Assembly (NCBI GenBank): GCA_018398815.1
Contig: CM031620.1
Coordinates: 62,816,439-62,880,438 of the forward strand
Direction of reading: 5' to 3'
DNA: 64,000 nucleotides
DNA from: Conus ventricosus
Lineage: Eukaryota > Mollusca > Gastropoda > Neogastropoda > Conidae
Shown: positions 54,341-64,000 of the stretch, in pieces
How positions within the stretch are numbered: position 1 is the first letter of the stretch
How the letters are laid out: each line of letters opens with the position of its first letter
Notes under the pieces: generated by a model
The model's database searches: none
What the model was told of the DNA's origin: nothing
Seen by the model: the letters and a program-made list of their open reading frames with translations, nothing else
Translations under genes and position numbers: made by a program

Positions 54341-57300
54341 AAACAGAACAAATGGCGGGGGAGTAGCGCAGGACAAATCTTTTTTTAGTGAGAGTGGAAG
54401 GAAATCAGCATCCCCACCTTTCATGCCCCTCCACTGACACGACAAAAACCCCCCGCCCCCCCCCCCACCCCCCCCCCCCCACCCCCCCCCCATCGACGGG
54501 CCGAGATGCCCACCCCTGCAGAAACTGGCCCCAAATACAGACCTCATCCGCGGACCCCCTCGCAAACAGGGAGCACGGGGACGGGTTTTGGGGGCCCCCT
54601 TTGGCTACCACCCCCCCTCACAAAACTCTTTTTGGGGTTGGGGCAACAATGTTTAACCGGGGGGGGGGGGGGGGGGGGGGTCCAAAAGGGGTAGGGGGGG
54701 GGCCAAAAAAAAAAAAATAAGGGGGGGAGGGAGAGGGGGGGGGGGGGGGGGGTTAAAAGGAAAAAAAAAAAAAACCGGCCCAAAAAAATTGGGGAAGAAA
54801 AAAAAGAGGGGGAAGAAAGAATTAAAAAAAGGAAGGAAAGGGAAAAAGGGGAAGGGGGGGGGGGGGGGGGGGGGGGAAAGGGAAACCCAAAAGGGAAAGG
54901 GGAGGGCCCCCCCCCCCCCAAAAAAAAGGGGGGGGTTTTAAAAATTTTTTCCCCCCCCCCCAAAAAGGGAAGAAAAAAGGGAAAAAAAAGAAAAGAAGAA
55001 ACCAACCAGACACCCCACCCTCCAAACACAAAAACAGTCCCCCACTTAAAAAAAACCAAAAGACGGGCCGTTCCAAATTTTTACTTTTAAATTCCCAAAC
55101 AACAACGAAAGAAAAAAACCTTGGTGGAACGAGAGAAAAAAAAAAAGGGGGGGGGGGGGTGGGGGGGGGGGGGGGGCGGGTGTGGAAAAAAAAAACGGGG
55201 GGAGGAAAAAGAGAAAAGGGAGGGGAGAAAAACCCCCCCCCAACCCCCCCCCAACCCCCCATTTCCCCCCCCCCCAAGGGGGGGGGGCCGAAAAAAGGGG
55301 AAAAACAAAAGAAAAGGGGAAAAAGAAGGGGGTAGAGGCCCCAAATTTAAAAGGTTGGGGGGTCCCCAAAAATGGAAACTTTTAACATCAACAGATTAAT
55401 TTTTCGCCCCCCGGGGGGGGAAAATTCCCCAAAAACAGGCAAAAAAAAAAACCGGGTGGAAAGGGGGGGAAGAGAAAAAAAAAAGGGAGGGGGGTTTGGG
55501 GGAAAAGGGGGGGGGGGGGGGGGGGGGGGGTGGGAAAAAAAAGGGGAGAGAAGAGGAGAAGGGGGAGAGAGGGAAAAAGGGACAAAGCGTGGGGAAAAGG
55601 GGGGCAAAAGAAGGAGAAAAAAACCCCCCAGAGAAGAAGAGAAAAAGAAAGGAGAAGAGAAGAAAGAAAAAAAAAAAAAAAGGGGGAAAAAAACTAAAAA
55701 AAAACCCCCAACCCAAAAAATTTAAAAATTCCCCTTTTAAAAAAAAAACCATTTGTTTTTTGTGGTGGAAAAATTAATTTTCCCTTCTGGGGTTTCCGGG
55801 GGGGGGGGCCCCCCCCAAAAAACCCGCGGGGCAACCGGGGGGTTTTGGAAAATTCGGCCTAAAATCCCCTCCCCCTCCCCCCCCCCCCCCTTTTTCCCCC
55901 CCCCCCCCCCCCCCCATTGGTTTTCCCCCCTTTCGGGGTTGCAGGCCCCGAAAAAAAAAAAAAAAATTTTTAATGGAAAAAAACAAAAAAAAAAAACCCG
56001 GAACCTAAATTCCCCTTTAATTACTAAAACCTTTAAAACCCCACCCCCCCCCCCCCTCCCCCCCCCCCCCCCAAACTAGGGGTGGGAACCAATTCAACCA
56101 GGGGGTGGAAAAACCTTTCCCTCCCCCACCCCATCCCCCTTTTCCCCTCCCCCTCCCTTCCTTTTCGCGGGATGGTTGGTCCCCCCCCCCCCCTCCCCCC
56201 CCCCCCCCCTCCCCCCCCTTTTCATTTCTTTTTTTTCCCAACTTATTTCCCCCTCCCCTTTCCAATCTCCTTTCTTCTTTCAAAACCCCCCCCTTTCCTT
56301 TTTTCCCTTCCCCCCCCCCCCCCCCCCCTCTCCCCTGTTACGCCGAAACCCCCCAACCCCCTGCCCCACTTTTTCTTCCCCCTTCCCCCTTTCCCCTACC
56401 TGGGGTTCTCCTCTCCCCCCAATTCTCCCTTCTTCTTCTTTCTCTCTCTCTTCACCTCCCCTTTTCTCTCTCTCTCTTTTCCTCGTTTCTTCTCACTCAT
56501 TTCACACAAAAAACAAAGACACACACATACACACACGCGCGCACGAAAAACATAACTAAAAACCGTGCGCTGAAAAAGGGGGGGAGGGGGGAAAGGGGAG
56601 AAAAGAAGAGAGAAGAGAGGAGAACAGACAGACAGACAAGTCAAAATCTCTTTCCCCCCCTCCCCTCGCCCTCTCTTTTCAATCACTCACTCTCACACAC
56701 TTCCCAACCCCCATACTTCTGGGTTCTCCTCACTCCACTACCACACACACACAACAACCCCCATTCTTCTCTCCTCTTCCCCTCTCCCCTCCCCCCTCTC
56801 CCCCCCTCCCTTTTTCTCCTCCCCCTCTCATTCCCCCGGTTTTCCGCCCCCCTCTCCTCTCTCTCCCCTCCCTCTCCCCCCCGGTCCTCTTCCTCTCTCC
56901 CCCCGCCCTCTCTCCTCCCCTCTCTTTTTTGCGTCTTTTCTCTCCTCCCTCTTTTCTCTTCTTTTTTCCCCCCCCCTTTTTCTCTCTCTCCCCCTCCTCT
57001 CTCTCAGGGTCCTTTTTCCCTTCTCTCTTCCTCTGTGGGGTCCTCTCTCTCCCCTCCTCTTCTCTCCTCTCTTCCCCCTTTCCCTCCCGTGCGTCTCTCT
57101 CTCTCCCCCTCTTTTTTTGTGCGTCTCTCCCCCCTCTCCATTCTCCTCTCCCTCTCCCCCTTCCCCTCTTTTCTCTCTTCCTCTCTCCCTCTCTCTCTCT
57201 CCTTCTCTCTCTCTCTCAATCCCCCCTCTTCCTCTCCCCCTTTCTCCCCCTCTCTTTCTTCTCTCTTTTCCCCCCCTCTCCCGTTCTCTCCCTCTCTCCC

Positions 57301-59150
57301 CCCTCCCCCCCCTCCCCCTCCTGGAACAAAGGGTATCCAAAACCCCAAAGTGCCCACAACAATGGCGTTTTTTTTTGTTCCCGGGCCCGGGTGGTGCCCG
57401 TCCGGGGGCACGCAGGGGGGGAAAAAGAGGCCCGGGCCGGTGGGGGGGCCGGTGGGCCCGTGGCGATGGGGGGGCCCGGGTGGTGGTTTTGGGGGGGCCG
57501 TGGTGGGTGGGGGGCCCGGGCCATCCCCCCCTCGGAGGGGGGGATACACCCCTTCCGGGGGCCCCTGCCACCCACAGAAAAATCTCCATTTTTTAAACCC
57601 GCTGGGGGGGGCCCCAAAACGAAAAATTTAACACGGGGATGGGGGGCGGGCCTCCTCCCTAAAACCCACCCCCCCTTAATCCCCCCCCCCACCCCACCCC
57701 CCTCCAAAACCGCAAACCCGTCTGCCTGAGGGGGGAGGGAAGGGGGGAGAGAGAGGGGGGGGGGCAGAAAAGAAGAGAGAAGACGCAGAGAAAAAAGGGC
57801 AGAGAGAGAGAAGAGAGAAGAGAGAGAGAAAAGGGGGGGGGGGGGGACCCAGAGCTCATAGTACAATTGGGGTGAGGGGGGGGGGGGGGGGGGTGGGGGG
57901 GGGGGGGGGGGGGCGGGGGGCGAGAGGGGTTTTGTGCAATAAAAGATCGGGAAGGCGATGGGGGGGGTTTTAAAGGGACCGGGGTTTGGGAAACAAGAAG
58001 GAATTGGCAGCAAAATTCGGGAACGAGCTAATGGGCCCCCCGGAGTTTTAAAACAAAAAAAAGGGGGGGAAAAAAGAAAAAAAAAAACGAAAACGGGTAA
58101 GGGTGGGGGGGGGTAAAGAGAGAAACAAAAACGGAAGAGAGAGAGAAAGGAGAGAAGAGAGAGAAAAGAGAGGAAAAAGGGGAAAAAAACCAGACAGATA
58201 GAAAACCAAAACCGCCGCCCAAACCGACCGAGAGAGAGAGAGAGAAAAAGAGAAAAGAGAGAGAGAAAAGAGAGAGAGAGAAGAGTGAGTGAGTGAGTTG
58301 TAAATGAGCCCCAAGGCAAGAACCCCCATTTCTATTCCCCCCTTTTTCCCTCGCCAACAGGGGGGTAGGAATGGCAGCAGCAGTTTTTTCGGGGGAATGG
58401 CTTGCAAAAAAGGGCCGCCCCTGGGGGGCGGTGGCGGTGGCGGGGGGTGGTGTTGGGGGTGTAGGGGTTCCCGGGGGTCAAAGATTTTTCCGCCGACGGT
58501 GTCCGCGGTTCCATCCTGCCCCCCCCTAAAGGGTCTTGTCGGGTGGGGTTTCCCCTTCCCTTCCACTCTCGCATTCAAGGAAAAAAGGGTTTTGGGGGAT
58601 CCGAGAGAGAAAAGCACAAAGGGGGGAAAGGGAGTGAAAAATGACCACCGAGCCCGGGAAAGCCACAAACCCCCCGGGGCACGTCGATTTTGGGTTTTTT
58701 GCCCCGGGTTTTTTCCCAACCGCAGCCTTCACATTCTTTACAGCTGACCGGCTAACCGTCCAGGGAGCCCGGGGACGAGATGTTTTAGCCCCACTCAAAC
58801 AAAACTACAACCACTTTTCCCAATCAAAAGGGGGGGGGGGGGCTGCAAAGGGGAAAAAAGAAAAATGGCAGCTTTCGGTGTCTTTGCCAGCCTGAATAAA
58901 AACCCGCAACTTTTTTAATGCTTTAAAGGGGTTTTCTTTTTAAATTTAAACTGAAATTAAAGGGTGCGACTTGTTATTATCCATATGGTTGAGACACTGA
59001 TTAAAAAAAACCCAAAAAAAAACACGAAAACAACAACAATTTAAAAAAACGACGAAGGAGGGAGGGCTGGGGGTGGGCTGGAGGGGGGGCTACCGGGGAG
59101 AGAGGGTGGGGGAGTCAGCCCGGAAAATTTAACTTTCGCCCGAGGAAAAG
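54180..59150. other. Low-complexity, low-quality block
   Basis: Alternating purine-rich (54.2-55.7 and 57.7-58.3 kb) and pyrimidine-rich (56.1-57.3 kb) strands with many G or C runs. (GA)/(CT) microsatellites are recognisable; everything else is unreliable. The 508-, 266- and 367-codon frames here are Pro/Ser/Leu by-products of composition. Confidence 0.6.
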
Positions 59151-59159
59151 ACCGAATTT

Positions 59160-60440
59160 CAAATGACCGATGGCACAAACGTGGCACTGAAACCCCCCCA
59201 CTGACGGCACTGACAAAGGGCACTGACCGAGGGGGACGACCAATAGGGACTGACGGCACTGACTAAAGGGCACGACCGAGGGGGGCCCGACCAATTTGGC
59301 ACTGACGGGGGGGCCCTGACCCAATGGGACTGAAACCCATGGGCACGACCAATTTGGGACTGACGGCACTGAAATAATGGGGACGACCGAGGGGCACCCG
59401 GGCCAATAAACATTTACGGCAAATGGGCAAAAGGGGACTTTACCGATGGGGGCCCCGACCAATAGGGACTGACGGCACTGACAAAAGGGGACTGACCGAG
59501 GGGGACCCCACCAAAAGGCCCCAAGACGGGACTGACTAATGGGGAAATGACCGATGGGCACGACCAATTTGGGACTGAAAAGGGGGAAAAGGGCAACGGG
59601 GACTGACCGAGGGGCACTGTCCAAAAGGCACGGGCGGCACTGACTAACGGGCACTGACCGATGGGGGCTGACCAATCGGGACTGCTAAAAGGGGACTGAC
59701 TAATGGGGACTGCCCCATGGGCACCCGACCCAAAAGGGAAATGAAAGGCCCCTGACTAATGGGGACTGACCGAAGGGCACGACCAATAGGCACTGGGCGG
59801 GGACTTACAAAAAACACTGCCAGGGGGAAATGACCAATAGGCCCCTGACGGCACGACAAAGGGCACGACCAGGGCACTGACCAATAGGCACTGACGGGAC
59901 TGACTAATGGGCCTGACCGGGGCCCCTGACCAATAGGCACTGCGGCACTGACTAACCGGGGACTGACCGAGGGGGGCTGACCAATAGGCACTGACGGCAA
60001 ATGAAAAATGGGCCCCTGACCGATGGGCACTGACCAATAGCCAATGACGGGGACTGACTAAGGGCACTGACCGGGGTGGCCCCCTTTGCCGCACTGGGCC
60101 AATAGGCACTGACGGCCACTTTACAATGGGGGCTACCGAGGGGGGACTGACCAATAGGGACTGACGGGACGACTAATTTCACTGACCGAGGGGGAATGAC
60201 CGAGGGGCACTGACCAAAAGGGACTGACGGCCCCTGACCCCAAAGGGCACCCGACCAATTGGGGACTGACCGAGGGGGACTGACCCCGGGGACTGGGCTA
60301 ATGGGGAGGGCTAAAGGGCACTGACCAAAGGGGGACCGACCAAAAGGCACTGGGCGGCCTGACTTAAAGTTCACTGACCGAGGGCACTGACCGATGGGCA
60401 CTACCGATGTGCACTGAACCGAGGGGCCCCTGACCGATTC
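59160..60440. repeat. 51-bp minisatellite, about 25 copies
   Basis: Unit about GGGCACTGACCGAGGGGCAC plus TGACCAATAGGCACTGACGGCACTGACTAAT. The 51-bp period is 17 codons, so minus-strand frames give repeats around QCLLVSAPRSVP. Copies differ largely by neighbour-copy changes such as CACTG to CCCTG or GGACTG. Confidence 0.9.
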
Positions 60441-60547
60441 AGCGTGCTGTACTGAAGGGAGCGCTAACGCAGTGCAGGCTTTAACACGAGCTCGGGACCC
60501 TTGGAAAAAAACCCATTTTTTTTCCCCGTTTACCCCCCCAAAAAAAC

Positions 60548-60850
60548 CCCAGTGGAGGGGTGCAGTAACTGTTAGCAGCACGTGACCCGACTTGCTCCTG
60601 CTTCACTAAAGGCCAAGGTAAAACATTTTTCCCCCCCTTTACACAAAACACCACGTGGGGGGAGTGCAGTAACTGTTAGCAGCACGGGGAAAACCCAAAT
60701 TCCCTGTCTTTACTATAAAGGGGCCCTGGTACCATTTTCCCCCCCTCACACAAAACAACCCCAGTGGGGGGAGGGGGGTAACTTTTTAGCAAACAGCGTG
60801 GGCCGGCCCTTTCTCCGGCTTCACTAAGGGGGGGTTGGGGGGGCCCGCGA
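60548..60850. repeat. ~107-bp tandem repeat, 3 copies
   Basis: Copies start near 60548, 60652 and 60761, each with GTGCAGTAACTGTTAGCAGC and later TTCACTAA and CACAAAACA stretches. Confidence 0.8.
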
Positions 60851-61025
60851 GTCGGGGGCCCCTTTGTCCGACTCCAAACATTTTTAACGTAACCCCCCAA
60901 AATTTTTCCCCCAATCGTAAGAAATGGTCCGACAGACAATCCAATATTTCATTTTTTTTTCAATCAACGGTAAAAGGGAAAGAAGGGGGGCGGGAAAAAA
61001 CTGAGGGGAGGGGGTAAATTAAAAA

Positions 61026-61292
61026 CAGTACCGGGTGTGTGGACGAAGGGGGGTGGGAAATTCGAGGGAGGGTGGGGGAAATTTTACAGCACCGATGTGT
61101 TTACGAAAGGGGAGGGAAATACTGAGGGGAGGGGGGGGAAAATTTTCAGCACCGATGTGTTTTTCGAAGGGAGGGGAAATTTCTGAGGGAGGGTTTGGGG
61201 GAAATTTTAAAAGCACCGAAGTGTGGACGAAGGGAAACGGGAATACTGAGGGTAGGGGGGGAAAATTATCCCGTACCGATGTGTGGATGCCC
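61026..61292. repeat. ~61-bp tandem repeat, about 5 copies
   Basis: Units contain CAGCACCGATGTGTTTACGA then GGGAGGGAAATACTGAGGG, at about 61026, 61087, 61149, 61210 and 61272. Confidence 0.88.
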
Positions 61293-61352
61293 ACGGGAAG
61301 GGGGTGCGGAAAAAAAATTCAACTAAAAACATTATTTTTCCAAAAACCCGTT

Positions 61353-61480
61353 AAACACACACACACAAAACACATTCACACCCACAAATGCGCGGGGCGC
61401 GCACGGCACGCACGCCGCACGACGCACAAAACCCCACACACATACCCACACAAAAAACCACAAAACACACAACACACCGC
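61353..61480. repeat. CA-rich microsatellite with GC interruption
   Basis: (CA)n and AAAACACAC variants around a GCGCGCACGG block, similar in build to 8318-8465. Confidence 0.8.
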
Positions 61481-61555
61481 TGAAAGAAAAAAATCAGGGG
61501 GTGCGGAGGGGGTTACACGCCCCCTTCAGAAAACCCCGGGGCCCCTTCCCCAACC

Positions 61556-63255
61556 CAAACAGCTGATCGCAATCCTGCTTTTTTACAAACCCCCAAACCC
61601 CACCCCTCCTTAAAAGCTGATCAAAACCTGCTTTATTACCCCGGCGGGAATTCCCCCCCCCCCACAGCTGACGCAATCCTGCCTTTTTACACCCCGCAAT
61701 CCCCCCCCGTCCCCACAAACTTATCGCAATCCTGCTTTATTACACCGCGCAATCCCCCCCCTTTCCCCGCTGATCGCAATCCTGCTTTATTAAAACCCCC
61801 CGCAAAAACCCCCCCCGTCTTACAGCTGAAACCGGGGTTTTTAACACCGCCAATTTCCCCCCCCCTCACAGCTGATCGCAATCCTGCTTTTATTACACCC
61901 CCGCAAACCCCCCCCCGTCTTACGCTGATCCCCCTTTTTAACACCCGCCAATCCCCACCCTTCCCCCAGCTGATCGCAATCCTGCTTTTTTACACCGCGC
62001 AATCCCCCCCCGTCCTTTCAGCTGACCTGCTTTTTAACACCGCCCAAACCCCAAACCCTCTCACAGCTGATCGCAATCCTGCTTTTTTCCAGCGCAATCC
62101 CCCCCCCCTTAAAAGCTGATCCTGGGTTTATAACCCGGGGCAAACCCCACCCCTTTTCCCCAGCCCGATCGGGAATTTCCCGCTTTATTACCCCGCCAAT
62201 CCCCACCCTCCCTTAAAAGCTGATCCGCTTTAAAACACCCCCCAATCCCACCCGGGCCCCACAGCTGAACAAATCCTGCTTTAAAAAAAAAACCCGCGCA
62301 AACCCCACCCTTTTCCCCAGCGATCCAATCCTGCTTTATAACACCGCGCAATCCCACCCGCCACAGCTGATCCCAATTTCCCGGGTTTAAAACACCGGGG
62401 CCCTCCCCCCCCGTCCCTTTCAGCTGATCACAATTTCCCGCTTTAAAAACACCGCGCAAACCCCCCCCGCCCTTTCAGCTGATCGCAATCCCGCTTTTTT
62501 TAAACCGCGCAAACCCCAAACCCCCTCAAGCTGATCGCAATCCCTTTATAACACCGCGGGAAACCCCACCCCCTTTACAGCTGATTTGCAATCCTGGGTT
62601 TAAAACCCCGCGCAATCCCCCCCCCCTTTTCCCGCTGATCGCAATCCTGCTTTTTTTTCAACCGCCAATCCCCCCCTCTCACACTGATCGCAAAAACCCG
62701 CTTTATAACCCCCGCGCCAAACCCCCCCCGGCTTACAGCTGTCCCAATCCTTTCTTTTTTAACCCCCGCGCCAAACCCCCCCCGCCTTTCAGCTATCGCA
62801 ACCTGCTTTTTAACACCGCCAATCCCCACCCTCTCACACTGATCGCAAAACCTGCTTTAAACACCCCCGCAATCCCCCCCACCCGTCTTAAAAGCTGATC
62901 CTGCTTTAAAAAACACCGCGCAAACCCCCCCTCTTACAGCTGATTTCCCGCTTTATAACCCCCGGGGCAAAACCCCACCCCGGCTTACAGTGATCCCAAA
63001 CCTGCTTTAAAACCCCCGCGCAATCCCCACCCGTCCCTTTCAGCGATCCAAACCTGCTTTTTAACACCGCGCAAAACCCCACCCTCCCCCCCAGCTGAAC
63101 GAAAACCTGCTTTTTAACACCCCCCGGGGAATCCCCCCCCACCCCCTTTAAAAAGCTGATCAAAACCCCGCTTTTTTAACACCCGGGCAACCCCCCCCCC
63201 GTCCTTAAAACTGATCCAAAACCTGCTTTAAACACCGCGCAAACCCCCCCCCTTT
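61556..63255. repeat. ~50-bp minisatellite, about 33 copies
   Basis: Consensus CAGCTGATCGCAATCCTGCT plus TTATTACACCGCGCAATCCCCACCCTCTCA. Every unit contains CAGCTGATC or a damaged form of it. Errors such as CCTGC to CCCGC recur in many copies. Confidence 0.92.
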
Positions 63256-63283
63256 TATTTCAAATTTCCCGTGAAGGAGGGGG

Positions 63284-63740
63284 GCCCCGGGGCAGACAAG
63301 GGCAGACAGACCCCCCAACAGACAGACACACCGGGGGAGGTGAAAGGGGGGGCCCGGGGAGACAGACAACACACGGGGGAGGGATGAGGGGGGGGGGGGC
63401 CCGGACAGACAGACAGACAGACACCCGGGGGAGGTGGGTGAGGGGGGCCTGGACAGACAGACAACACAACCCGGGGGAAATGAAAAAGGGGGCCGGGCAG
63501 ACAACAGAAAAACGGGCAGGTGAAGGGGGGGGGGGGTGGGGGCCCGGACAGACAGACAGACCCCAAAGGGGCATGTGATGAGGGGGCCCTGGCCAGACAG
63601 ACCCGACAGACAACCCCAAAAGGGGGGGAAAAATGATGGGGGAAAGGGGCCTTGGGACCGACAGACAAAAAACAAAACAGACCCAAAGGGGCAAAGGGGA
63701 TGAAGGGGGCCCGGACAACGACAGACAGACAGACAAGCGC
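63284..63740. repeat. ~60-bp tandem repeat with (GACA)n core, about 8 copies
   Basis: Units combine GGCCCGGACAGACAGACAGAC with CCCGGGGGAGGTGATGAGG-like sequence. Confidence 0.88.
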
Positions 63741-63901
63741 AGTTGGCCCCGCCTTTGATCGCATTCACAGGCCGGGCGACGTGGAAATCGTTTTTTAAAA
63801 ACCTTCGGTTCAACGCCTCCAGGTTAAATCTCCATTAGTGAGCAGTAACGTTTTGAACATGGTGGATTTAAAGGGGAGTGAGGGTGTGGATGAGGAGAGG
63901 G

Positions 63902-64000
63902 TGGGGTCTCTCTCTCTCTCCCGCTCACACACACACACACACACACACACGTACACACGCACACACACAATGTACGTACGCACGCACACAGACCACACTC
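63902..64000. repeat. CT and CA microsatellites at window end
   Basis: (CT)n then (CA)n with ACGT interruptions. Confidence 0.9.

Noticed and set aside
56105..57631. 508-codon Pro/Ser/Leu-rich gene
   Set aside because: Frame created by CT/C-rich low-complexity sequence. No stop codons are expected in such composition.
59115..60581. Repeat protein with a 17-residue period
   Set aside because: The 51-bp period keeps frames open by arithmetic, frames differ along the array, and no splice or start context is visible.

Overview
The window is eukaryotic nuclear DNA, almost certainly from an invertebrate animal. The evidence is spliced-looking exons with GT/AG borders, tRNA-derived SINEs, several LINE families, a Penelope-like element, Helitrons, a Ty3/gypsy-type LTR retrotransposon and very abundant CA/GT, GA and AT microsatellites. 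The repeat mix suggests a lophotrochozoan, perhaps a gastropod mollusc; that is inference, not something the sequence proves. There is no prokaryotic gene, rRNA or CRISPR array. Consensus quality is poor: 1-bp indels occur throughout, there is a 100-N gap at 51401-51500, and from about 35.6 kb rightward many bases look overwritten by their neighbour, giving false G, C and A runs. Most long open frames there are artefacts.

Layout. 0.7-5.0 kb: a decayed LINE of the L1/Tx1 type ending in poly(A) at 4117-4130, followed directly by the 3' part of a second, CR1-like LINE. 5.0-6.4 kb: a Penelope-like GIY-YIG endonuclease remnant between short inverted repeats. 7.4-10.4 kb: two possible coding exons, a SINE, a 45-bp minisatellite and a ~120-bp array. 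10.59-30.34 kb: a tandem duplication of a ~9.9-kb unit. Each unit holds a ~5.1-kb Helitron with intact-looking ends (minus-strand PIF1-like helicase pseudogene, ~2 kb of ~122-bp tandem repeats and a nested SINE), a pair of ~190-bp inverted arms around the Helitron, two probable host exons, and minisatellites. 30.19-33.0 kb: two copies of an unusually long (~840-850 bp) tRNA-derived SINE in opposite orientation, the second inserted into a minus-strand LINE. 34.09-34.50 kb: a near-perfect palindrome with hammerhead-like cores, bounded by a 12-bp target-site duplication. 35.04-35.53 kb: a 33-bp minisatellite. 36.4-42.4 kb: an unrecognised GC-rich block. 42.38-49.81 kb: an LTR retrotransposon with ~1.15-kb LTRs whose domain order is gag-protease-integrase-RT-RNase H, the copia-like order known from Gmr1-like gypsy elements. 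50.0-51.0 kb: a promoter-like segment and a convincing host exon. 51.2-64 kb: tandem arrays (22, 43, 51, ~107, ~61, ~50 and ~60 bp units) and low-complexity, low-quality sequence.

Host genes are visible only as isolated exons; no complete gene can be assembled. The biology here is mostly a nested record of transposition plus one large duplication whose distal breakpoint lies inside a SINE.
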